From the NCBI GenBank assembly GCA_947475685.1, contig CANJNC010000020.1, forward strand, positions 1-55,608: DNA of 55,608 nucleotides. The letters are read 5' to 3'. How positions within the stretch are numbered: the first letter of the stretch is position 1; each line of letters begins with the position of its first letter. The position numbers were made by a program, and so were the translations under genes. The DNA comes from Comamonadaceae bacterium (GTDB taxonomy: Bacteria > Pseudomonadota > Gammaproteobacteria > Burkholderiales > Burkholderiaceae_C). Below the pieces are notes generated by a model that ran no database searches, was not told the origin of the DNA, and saw only the letters and a program-made list of their open reading frames with translations. Below, piece by piece: positions 1-7,319 of the stretch.

Positions 1-18
1 AAAAAAAAGGAACATTGA

Positions 19-471
19 ATGCAGATGTTGATGATTTTGGCAGCGAGCTTTTTGATTTTTCAAACCCATTGGGTCACCCTTGGGGCCTTTGAGCGCGCGA
101 GTCCCCAAGAGACTGCAAGAGCGAGCGATGAGATGGATCATTACCGAGCATTTTTGTACCTGGCCGATCTTTATATGAAAACCCATGCGCCCGCATCCGA
201 ACCCCTTGACTTGAGTGCTCAAGACTTGTTGCCCAGTTTGGGGCAAGTGCATGGCATGGGCGCCAACGCGTTTCCAAGCAACTGGCATGTGGTCGTGCAA
301 TCGAATTCAAATTGGGCCACATGCACACCCTTGAGTGAAGAGGCTTTGGGACTCATTGCGCAATCGATCAAATCGAGCAACACGCAAAAGAAGATGGTCC
401 TACAGACCTCTGATCGAGGCACAGCGTGGGTCATTGCACAAGATGCAAGTGCAGCCGACCTATGCAACTGA
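19..471 (+). CDS. PilM-like type IVb pilus protein
   Basis: A 150-residue protein with one N-terminal hydrophobic segment (about residues 2-20) followed by a soluble, presumably periplasmic domain. Size and layout match the PilM family of R64/ColIb-type thin pili, whose members are inner-membrane proteins of about 150 residues proposed to belong to the pilus basal apparatus. The start follows an AAAAGGAA ribosome-binding site. The stop codon overlaps the next gene's start as TGATG, so the two are probably translated together. The next product is a PilV-like prepilin, which supports the assignment. The rest of a pilus locus would lie left of the window. The assignment rests on architecture and neighbour, not on a signature motif. 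Confidence 0.55.
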   Translation: MQMLMILAASFLIFQTHWVTLGAFERASPQETARASDEMDHYRAFLYLADLYMKTHAPASEPLDLSAQDLLPSLGQVHGMGANAFPSNWHVVVQSNSNWATCTPLSEEALGLIAQSIKSSNTQKKMVLQTSDRGTAWVIAQDASAADLCN

Positions 472-1184
472 TGTTTAAAAACTCCCCCTCATCTTGTACC
501 TTCTCGCTTGGACGAAGTCGTCCTCAAGAGGGCAACAGTCTTTTGGAGCTCATGCTGTCTTTGGGCGTGATGGCTGCCATTTCTCTGTCCGTGTTGAGCA
601 TGAACGACAAAGCTCAAAACAAAGAGCGTGGGCGTCTGGCAGCAGATGCGCTTCAGTCATTCACTCAAATTGCAGCCCAGTATTTCATTGCCAACCGCGA
701 CGTGCTTGAAACCATCATGGCAGGAGACCTCACCAATGCAGCAAGCTTTTGTGCAATCAATCTCACAAGCGCCGACCCCAGCGGCACGCTTGCAGCCAAT
801 GCGCTCAAGCGAACGTGTGCCATTGATACGAGCCTCTTGAAGGCCAAAGGACTTTGGCCTCAGACCATGCCCGTCAACACAGGCGCCAATCGGTTTGTGG
901 CGGTCTTTAGACAACTCACCTCCCAAGGAGTGGCCAACGGAGCAGATGAAGTCTTGGTGTTCACTGCACCCTTGGTTCAGGGCTTGATCCAAACTCAAGG
1001 CGAGGTTCAATACACCGCAAGCCTGGGTCAGTTTGTAGAGCTCACCCAAGCCAGTCTTGCAAGCTTGGGAGCCATGGGTGGGTTCATACCACCTGGGAAA
1101 GATTATGGAACGTGTTTGTACAACAAACAGATTAAAGAGGCGTGTGGACAGGGTTGGAAAATCAATCTGTCAGATTTTTTATGA
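471..1184 (+). CDS. PilV-like type IVb minor prepilin
   Basis: A prepilin of about 237 residues. After a leader of about 21 residues comes a prepilin-peptidase-type junction, G-NSLLE, with the conserved glutamate at mature position 5 and then a hydrophobic helix. The body ends in a cysteine-containing globular tail. In R64-type pili PilV is the tip adhesin. This one is shorter than R64 PilV and no shuffled C-terminal segments follow it. I chose the ATG that overlaps the upstream stop (TGATG); an in-frame ATG at 462 is an alternative. A PilS-like major pilin role is less likely because of the PilM-like neighbour but cannot be excluded. Confidence 0.5.
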   Translation: MFKNSPSSCTFSLGRSRPQEGNSLLELMLSLGVMAAISLSVLSMNDKAQNKERGRLAADALQSFTQIAAQYFIANRDVLETIMAGDLTNAASFCAINLTSADPSGTLAANALKRTCAIDTSLLKAKGLWPQTMPVNTGANRFVAVFRQLTSQGVANGADEVLVFTAPLVQGLIQTQGEVQYTASLGQFVELTQASLASLGAMGGFIPPGKDYGTCLYNKQIKEACGQGWKINLSDFL

Positions 1185-1220
1185 GCCTCGCACCTTGAGA
1201 AAAAATGGATACACAGTTTC

Positions 1221-2189
1221 TTATTGCGGCGTGATGCCAGCTTCTTTCACCACCTTGGACCATTTGATGGTTTCTGTGATGAGGTATTGACCAAATTCAG
1301 ATTGACTCATTTGAACCGTATCAACCGCCTCGGCCTGAAACCTTTTGATGACGTCAGGTGAATTTTGAATCAAGGTCAGTTCTTTATAGAGACGTTCCAA
1401 CGCGGCCTTGGGTGTGCCCGCTGGGGCGACCATGCCCCACCAGTTGATGGCTTCGTAACCGCTCACACCCGCTTCAGCAATCGTTGGGACATCGGGCAAG
1501 GTGGGCGAGCGCTTGGAGCCCCCAACGCCCAACGCTTTTAATTTACCGGCTTTGATTTGAGGCAATGTTTGTACCAGCGCACCAAGGATCAATTGCGTGT
1601 TGCCAGCCATCACATCCATCATTGCAGGCCCACCGCCTTTGAACGGGACGTGCACAATGTTGAGGTGCGCCATGTTGACAAAAAGAGCGCTGCTCAAGTG
1701 CTGAAAGCTGCCCACACCTGCAGAGGCGTAGTTCAAGTAGCCAGGTTTTGCCCTGGCGGCCTCAACCACGTCTTTGACCGAGTTGTAGGGAGAGTTCGGT
1801 GGAACAGCCAAGACATTGGGCCCCGCTGCCAATATGGCCACAGGCGTGAAGGCTTTGAGTTGATCAAAGTTGAGCTTGTACAAAGAGGGGTTGGCTGTGA
1901 AAGCGGAGGAGATGAACAACAAGGTATAGCCATCGGGTTCGGCTTTGGCCGCAATCTCTGCGCCGATGACTCCACCAGCGCCTCCTCTATTGTCGATCAC
2001 CACGGGCTGGGCAAGCCTTTGTGAGAGTTGGTCTGCGATCAAGCGTCCCACCACATCGTTGCTGCCACCCGTGGGGAAAGGGATGATCAGTTTGACAAGG
2101 CGACTGGGATAGGGGTCGGCTGCATGGGCCGTGAATGGGATCAGTGCACCCATGCACAGACCGATTGCGAGTAAGCACTTTTTGTTCAT
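1221..2189 (-). CDS. Bug/TctC-family periplasmic solute-binding protein
   Basis: A 322-residue Bug-type binding protein. It has a cleavable signal peptide ending near residue 23 (TAHA), the N-terminal YPSR...IIPFPTGGSND segment that forms part of the ligand pocket, and the EPDGYTLLF motif near residue 85. The family binds carboxylates, amino acids or aromatic acids in the periplasm. Some members feed TctAB transporters, while many are orphans acting in sensing or with unknown partners. No tctA or tctB gene lies nearby. The gene is convergent with the pilin gene and stands alone, so the ligand cannot be inferred. Confidence 0.93.
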   Translation of the reverse strand: MNKKCLLAIGLCMGALIPFTAHAADPYPSRLVKLIIPFPTGGSNDVVGRLIADQLSQRLAQPVVIDNRGGAGGVIGAEIAAKAEPDGYTLLFISSAFTANPSLYKLNFDQLKAFTPVAILAAGPNVLAVPPNSPYNSVKDVVEAARAKPGYLNYASAGVGSFQHLSSALFVNMAHLNIVHVPFKGGGPAMMDVMAGNTQLILGALVQTLPQIKAGKLKALGVGGSKRSPTLPDVPTIAEAGVSGYEAINWWGMVAPAGTPKAALERLYKELTLIQNSPDVIKRFQAEAVDTVQMSQSEFGQYLITETIKWSKVVKEAGITPQ

Positions 2190-2279
2190 ATGATGGATCT
2201 CTTTGCCTAGCCTGTGTCATGTTGAAGAGACAAAAGCTCAGTGTATAAAAAAACTCAGGCCTGCACAGAGGTCAAACAC

Positions 2280-2960
2280 TCAATGAAAATCGTGTCCAAA
2301 GCCAAACACGAAATTAATCGATGAAGCGTTCAATGTGTAAGCCACTGGATTGGAGCGTGTGACCAAAGGGGAGGAGAACAGTTGATTTTTATTGCTTTCG
2401 ATGTAAAAGTAATTGCTCGAGTCTTTTAGGGCTTGTTTGACGCCCAAGCCAAAGTTGCGACCTGACAAATGGTTGGACGCACACGGCGCACCGCTGTCGT
2501 TTGCACACATGGTGGTGATGCGAAGCACGCCTATTTTTGAATAGACAAGGGTGTCGGGCGTCAATAAATAGCCTGGCGCAAAACTTAAGGTGTATTGGTT
2601 CGTGTTCCACATGGTCAAGCCAACGGTATTGGGGCCAATGTAAGTCATTGAATGAGTCGGCTTGGAGTCGCGTGCGCTCATGTTGAATTCCAGACCGAGT
2701 GTGAATTGTTCACTCAAGACCTTGGTGTAACCCGCGCCAACGTTAAATAAGCTTGAAGACATCGAGTCGCTGGGAGAATTGATGGGCACGGCTGGATTGG
2801 CCAGATACACCATGTTGGCCTTGAAAATGTTTTGACTCATGGCCCCAAGTCCTGTGTGGAGGTTAAATCCCTCAAACTGCGCGGTTTGAGCGAAAGCTTC
2901 GCCACGCCCGATACAAAGAGCAAAGAAAATGAGATAAAAAAGTGTAAAACGTGCAGACAT
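2280..2960 (-). CDS. Putative outer-membrane beta-barrel protein
   Basis: A 226-residue protein with a signal peptide ending near AFA (residues 22-24). The body alternates short polar and hydrophobic stretches rich in Gly, Asn, Tyr and Phe, as in small outer-membrane barrels. The last strand ends VFGFGHDFH, close to the aromatic-terminated C-terminal strand seen in such proteins. I do not recognise a specific family; an OmpW- or opacity-like small barrel is the nearest description. The start is preceded by AGAAGG. The Bug gene downstream on the same strand is separated by about 90 bases, so joint transcription is possible but unproven. Confidence 0.6.
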   Translation of the reverse strand: MSARFTLFYLIFFALCIGRGEAFAQTAQFEGFNLHTGLGAMSQNIFKANMVYLANPAVPINSPSDSMSSSLFNVGAGYTKVLSEQFTLGLEFNMSARDSKPTHSMTYIGPNTVGLTMWNTNQYTLSFAPGYLLTPDTLVYSKIGVLRITTMCANDSGAPCASNHLSGRNFGLGVKQALKDSSNYFYIESNKNQLFSSPLVTRSNPVAYTLNASSINFVFGFGHDFH

Positions 2961-3159
2961 AATGGCCTTCTAAGAAAGCCATTGTTTCAGAAAATCCCAA
3001 TTTTTAAAAAAAGAGAGAAGCCCTTAATTTTAAAGTAATACTTAAGATTTAATAAAAGTGTATGGAGGTGGTTTTAAACGCTTAAATTGAAAAATCCTTT
3101 GGCATACCACCTGCCTTTTTCGCCATGTTGAAAAGTTTTTTTCATTGAATCAGCCGTGT

Positions 3160-4155
3160 CTATCTTTTTGCAATGATTCTCATTCTTCTGTTGATTTCTT
3201 CGATCGAGAGTTTGGATAGCACCTCTGCTTCGTGCTGCCCGATCCAGCCTTGTTGAATCAAGGAGGAGAGGAGTTCTTGTTTGGAGTTCACCTGGGGTGC
3301 TGCAATGGGATCGATGAAAAAGTTGGTCATGATGGATTTGCCAACGATGTTGATCAACACACCAAAAAGGATCAAGCCTAAAAAGTAGGTGATGCACGCT
3401 ATCACGCGTCCCCCTAAAGTCACGGGAAACATATCGCCATTGCCCGTGATGGCCAGGATGCTCCACCAAATGGTGTTTGGAATGGATGTGAAAAACCGTT
3501 TGTCTTCTGGAATATCATTGCCCGTCAGTGCATCTACGGGCATGAAGATGGGGGCGGTCGTTTCGATTTCAGTATCGGAGGATTTGATTCGGGTTTGAAC
3601 GTCCAAATGGGCCTGGCCCGCTTCAAGCGCCTCTCTTGTATAGTACCCACCTTCCACGTAGTACATCAGGGTACTGCTGATCATGGTGACCATGAAAAAA
3701 CCGGTGAAATAAATTTTTAAATTGGTTTTAATGGGGTTGGCATTGGCACGTGAAGATTGTGCGTCTTCAATGGTCGTGTGCAGCATCTTTAAAATTCGGA
3801 TCATCCGAGCAACTTGAAAAGTGCGGATGAGTTTGACGCTTTGAAATCCGAGTAAATTAAAAGATTGAAGCAAGGTTGGGAGGATGGACAATAAGTCAAT
3901 CAATCCCCAAAAGCTAAAAATATACTTTAAGCGTTTTTTAGCATAAGCAATGTTTCCCAAGTAATCAAGGATAAAGATAAAAACGGTGAAAAATTCCAAA
4001 AATTTGAAATAGTGTTCGTATTTATGTGCGATGGATTCAACTGTTTCTAAAGCGATGGCAATGCAAGAGACGATGATTAAAAAATTGGTAAAAAGTTTCC
4101 AGTTCCTGTAAAGGGCGGTACTGGGTTCAGAAAAGAGGTTTCTAAGCAGCTGCAT
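3160..4155 (-). CDS. Voltage-gated-type ion channel with an unusual filter
   Basis: A 331-residue six-helix channel subunit. S1-S4 occupy about residues 18-125, with an S4-like stretch carrying spaced arginines (LIRTF, ARMIR) near 105-120. S5, pore helix and S6 follow. The selectivity filter reads ITGNGD at residues 236-241 in place of the potassium-channel TVGYGD, with Asn239 where Tyr is usual. S5 and the pore are separated by a long polar insert. The C-terminal tail is short and helical. The start is uncertain: this ATG lies 8 bases after the upstream stop, while an in-frame TTG at 4167 would overlap that stop as TTGA. Either way the gene appears translationally coupled to the TerB-repeat gene. 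Confidence 0.85.
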   Translation of the reverse strand: MQLLRNLFSEPSTALYRNWKLFTNFLIIVSCIAIALETVESIAHKYEHYFKFLEFFTVFIFILDYLGNIAYAKKRLKYIFSFWGLIDLLSILPTLLQSFNLLGFQSVKLIRTFQVARMIRILKMLHTTIEDAQSSRANANPIKTNLKIYFTGFFMVTMISSTLMYYVEGGYYTREALEAGQAHLDVQTRIKSSDTEIETTAPIFMPVDALTGNDIPEDKRFFTSIPNTIWWSILAITGNGDMFPVTLGGRVIACITYFLGLILFGVLINIVGKSIMTNFFIDPIAAPQVNSKQELLSSLIQQGWIGQHEAEVLSKLSIEEINRRMRIIAKR

Positions 4156-4163
4156 CGCCGAGA

Positions 4164-6968
4164 TCAAACCTGTTGAGTTGCTGTCTTGACGTCTGCCAGT
4201 TTGAGCAACTGCAAAGTATCCGTAGGGATCACCTCAGGCTCTAAATCAAGTCGAACGGGTGAGCCAATTTGACTCCAAGAGCAAGAAACCATGTCGCAAC
4301 TGACGTCGTTAAATACATGCCAAGAGAGCGCGAGTACAAAAACGGTTGAGAGTTTGATGCTCTTGTACAGGAAGTCTGTTCCAAGGAAAGCTCTAGGCGT
4401 TTGCGTGCGGGCCGGCGTATGAGACTTGGACTTTTTTAATTGCAAGAAAAGCAATGAGGTGTCGTTGGCCTTTAAGCCAGAGGTGCTCTGCCTAGATTGA
4501 AAAGCGGCCAATTGATTTTCTAAATGATCTGACGTGTCTGATCTCTCCATGAGCAAAGAATCAATTGCACTGTGGTTTGAGGCCGCTGGTTCTAAGGCAA
4601 AGACGTTTTTGAGTTGATTTTGAACGCTGTCCTCGGCGTCGACTTTAAAGTCGTCTTGAAAGTCATCGTTAAAGAGATCTTTGAACTCGTCCTTGAAGTC
4701 GTCTTGAAAATCATCTTTGAACTCATCCTTGAAATCGTTTTTGAATTCGTCCTTGAACTCCTCCTCCATCTCGTTGCTTGCTTGAGCGAAACCGCCAGTG
4801 CTTGGTTGAGGGCTTGGCTCTTGAGAAGTTAAATCCTCAAAGGCTTGGGCCTCTTCGAGGGGCTCATCGTCTTTGTAGGCTTGCGTTAAAAGGGGAGCTT
4901 TATTTGAGCCATCGGAGGAGTCTTTGATTTTGGCCTTGTTTTGTAGATCCTCTTGATTTAACTGCTCAGCCAGTCGGTTCACCATGGACTGCATGGGGAT
5001 GGGCAGAGATCTGTCTACGCTTTCGATTTTGTTGAGTTTGCTGTTTACACTTTCTAATTGAGAACCCAGGTGCTTTAATCTTTCATTCAAGCTTGCGTTC
5101 TCGGTGTCTTTGACCAAACTGGCCAACACATGGTTCTTCTCACCCAGGTCTTTATCTTTGAATTGATCTTTAAGCTGATTGGCTTTGTTGTCTAAATTTA
5201 AGGTGGCGGAGATTTTTGCTTTGTTAGAGGAATCCAGGCTCGTATCAATGGTCAGGGTGTTGGCGCTGCCAGATGTTGTTTCAATGGATTGGACATTGAT
5301 CTGAAATAGATCAGCAAGCATTTTTGCTTTGTTGCTTTGAGCAAGGTCAGTTTCTAAGTTTTGCTGATTGTTTTTTTCTCCATCCGCGTTCAAGGTTTGA
5401 ACATTTGTGGGCGAGGCGCTTGAGTCGATGGTTTGTTTGTTTAAAGAAGACTCTGCGCTTTCAATGCTCTGGATATTTGTCCCGTCAGCTTGGGATGGGA
5501 TCTCCACCACATTGTCTGAGGGCGTCGAAAATTTTAATTTGGCTTTATTTTCGGATTGCGTATCAGAATCAATCGATTGAATATTGTTGCTGGAGCCATC
5601 AATTTCTATTTTTTGATTTTGATCCTTGAAGGCACCAGAGAGTAAGCTTTGAACATTCTCTTGGCCCTGGGGGTCGTTGATGGATTGAATGTTGGATGCA
5701 TCTTTATCAAGGCTTATTTTTTGAGTGTTTTCTATAACCGCTTCGGTTGAAATATTTTGTAAGTTTTCTAAGCCTGCGCCACCCGCTACTTTTTGTACAT
5801 TTTCCTTTGTTGCGTCCTCCTGAGCTTTTAGAATGTTCAATTCTGTTTGCGCTTGATGGTGAATGTCTTTTTTGGGGGCTGACAAGGCGTTGTCGGTCAC
5901 GACAGAGAGGTGTTCATTTGAACCAAAGCCGTCTTTGACGTTCTTGGTGTTTTCATTCATTGTCCGACGGATTTTCTCGCCATCGGCATCGTCTTCAATC
6001 ACTCGCTCATGCATTTGTTTGTCATGAGCCGAGGTGCTGCCAGAGTTGGTGACTGTAAAGCCGCCTTTGTCAACATTGATGATATTTTGAAAGAGGTCCT
6101 TGGACTCGTTGATGAGACTTGAATCTATGCTTTCAAAGGGCTTTACATTCTTAATGTGAATGACGCTGTAATTGGGCTTGAAGGCGTGCTCTGAAAAGCC
6201 AAAAACCTCTAAAATTTGATTAAAAATTTCAACTTCCCTGGGTTCCGCTACACCGTCTGCCAACATAGAGTCGCACAGATTCAAGAGAACATATGTTTTT
6301 TGGGCCTCGTTGATTTTCTTTTTTGCGTCTTGAATGAATTGGGACAATTGAATTTTTTCAACATACGCCATGGCCGCAGACTGAAGGCCCTCGTAGGGGT
6401 TGATCACGGCAGACAGTTGACCAATCTCCTCGTTGCTCACTTCCCCATCGGCAGACATCATGTAGAGAATGGACGCAGCTAGGATCAGGTGTGGCGTGAG
6501 GACGAATTTTTCAGCTTGTTCAGCATGATAGGGGCCCAAAACCGCGTGTTCATTTTTTGCAAGAATGACACTTGAGACCGCCTCGAAGGTTTTGTCGGTA
6601 AAGCCAAATGACTTTTGAAGTTTTTTGAAAAGAGTTGTTTCGGCATTTTCAACAACGCCGTCGGAGAGCATGGTTTCGTAAACGTTGGCCAAGATGCAAA
6701 GCTTGCTTGGGCGGTCAAGAATCTCGTTGGCATCTTTTAAGAAGTTATCAAACTTGTTTTTTTTGATATACGCACGAGCGCTTGGGATGGCCTCTTTGTC
6801 TTTGCCAACGGATTCTTGTAGTCTAGATATTTCCTCAGGCGCCAAATCTCCATCGATGGACATCATGTACAGCAACGCAGCAACTAAAGTAGTGTGGGGC
6901 GTGAGTCCTGAGGGGTGAGAGACTGGAACGCTAGAAAGTTGTTGCCGCAAAGAGGGGGAGCTAGACAT
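4164..6968 (-). CDS. Large TerB-domain protein with 12-residue repeats and a C-terminal membrane anchor
   Basis: A 934-residue protein of unknown function. Two tandem TerB-like helical domains (about residues 24-120 and 155-250) each carry acidic DGD/DGE turns, as in LLYMMSIDGD and ILYMMSADGE. Residues 378-605 form about 19 consecutive units of exactly 12 residues, consensus N-x-Q/A-x-I/L plus seven variable residues. A coiled-coil-like stretch follows (about 640-710), then a K-D-D/E-F rich acidic repeat (about 735-780) and one hydrophobic segment (about 872-889) near the C-terminus. The N-terminal part has no signal peptide, so it probably faces the cytosol with a tail anchor. The start has a GAGGGCG ribosome-binding site. 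The ion-channel gene follows directly and appears coupled. Confidence 0.85.
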   Translation of the reverse strand: MSSSPSLRQQLSSVPVSHPSGLTPHTTLVAALLYMMSIDGDLAPEEISRLQESVGKDKEAIPSARAYIKKNKFDNFLKDANEILDRPSKLCILANVYETMLSDGVVENAETTLFKKLQKSFGFTDKTFEAVSSVILAKNEHAVLGPYHAEQAEKFVLTPHLILAASILYMMSADGEVSNEEIGQLSAVINPYEGLQSAAMAYVEKIQLSQFIQDAKKKINEAQKTYVLLNLCDSMLADGVAEPREVEIFNQILEVFGFSEHAFKPNYSVIHIKNVKPFESIDSSLINESKDLFQNIINVDKGGFTVTNSGSTSAHDKQMHERVIEDDADGEKIRRTMNENTKNVKDGFGSNEHLSVVTDNALSAPKKDIHHQAQTELNILKAQEDATKENVQKVAGGAGLENLQNISTEAVIENTQKISLDKDASNIQSINDPQGQENVQSLLSGAFKDQNQKIEIDGSSNNIQSIDSDTQSENKAKLKFSTPSDNVVEIPSQADGTNIQSIESAESSLNKQTIDSSASPTNVQTLNADGEKNNQQNLETDLAQSNKAKMLADLFQINVQSIETTSGSANTLTIDTSLDSSNKAKISATLNLDNKANQLKDQFKDKDLGEKNHVLASLVKDTENASLNERLKHLGSQLESVNSKLNKIESVDRSLPIPMQSMVNRLAEQLNQEDLQNKAKIKDSSDGSNKAPLLTQAYKDDEPLEEAQAFEDLTSQEPSPQPSTGGFAQASNEMEEEFKDEFKNDFKDEFKDDFQDDFKDEFKDLFNDDFQDDFKVDAEDSVQNQLKNVFALEPAASNHSAIDSLLMERSDTSDHLENQLAAFQSRQSTSGLKANDTSLLFLQLKKSKSHTPARTQTPRAFLGTDFLYKSIKLSTVFVLALSWHVFNDVSCDMVSCSWSQIGSPVRLDLEPEVIPTDTLQLLKLADVKTATQQV
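4645..4775 (-). repeat. Coding region for the K-D-E/D-F tetrapeptide repeats
   Basis: Near-identical 12-base units (variants of TTGAACTCGTCC on the plus strand) encode a run of FKDE/FKDD/FQDD tetrapeptides in the TerB-domain protein. The nucleotide units are much more alike than in the 12-residue array, pointing to recent slippage or expansion. The opposite strand gives a Val/Leu/Ile-rich open frame that is a by-product of this repeat. Confidence 0.8.
5154..5837 (-). repeat. Coding region for the 12-residue repeat array
   Basis: This stretch encodes residues 378-605 of the TerB-domain protein. The lead position (Asn, once Gln) recurs at residues 378, 390, 402 and so on to 594 with no slip in register. 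Unit starts include NVQKV, NIQSI, NKAKL and NVQTL. The DNA units are diverged, so this is an old protein-level repeat and not a recent satellite. Confidence 0.9.
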
Positions 6969-7319
6969 AGGCGCCCTCGCTTTGATGTCCTTTGAGCAAA
7001 GCGGATGCTAGAGGTCTCGCTTTCTTTCCTGCACAGCAAAGCATCCCCATGGCTTGGGGCCATTGAAACAGGGCTACAAAGTTTGCTTTTTGCACGGAGA
7101 TGAAGAATGAATTGATGTTGGAACAGCATAGGTTTTTTCTGCTCCAACCCCCCATGTTTGTTCCCTGAATCTCACGAAACCTCACGCTTTTAAGATCTGC
7201 ATAGAGGCAATTTGAGGCGATCATTGGAAATGCTCATAAAAGCTCACAATTTCACATGAAATTCAATGTATTCTGTGGTCCAGTGAGCAAAAGACTGGTA
7301 AAACGTTTAGTCTCTTAAA
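6969..7319. other. Divergent intergenic region
   Basis: About 350 bases between the TerB-protein gene (minus) and the sensor kinase gene (plus). It should hold promoters for both. Short minus-strand open frames here overlap the TerB start and look spurious. I see no terminator, repeat or RNA gene. Confidence 0.5.

Noticed and set aside
1100-1220. Shufflon-like segments after the PilV-like gene
   Set aside because: No inverted repeats or alternative C-terminal frames; the Bug gene starts immediately.
4614-4832. Plus-strand Val/Leu/Ile-rich open frame of 72 codons
   Set aside because: It is the reverse reading of the K-D-D-F repeat in the TerB protein; hydrophobicity is a by-product of the repeat codons.
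6884-7224. Two minus-strand frames of 87 codons upstream of the TerB gene
   Set aside because: They overlap its start, have odd composition and no ribosome-binding site.
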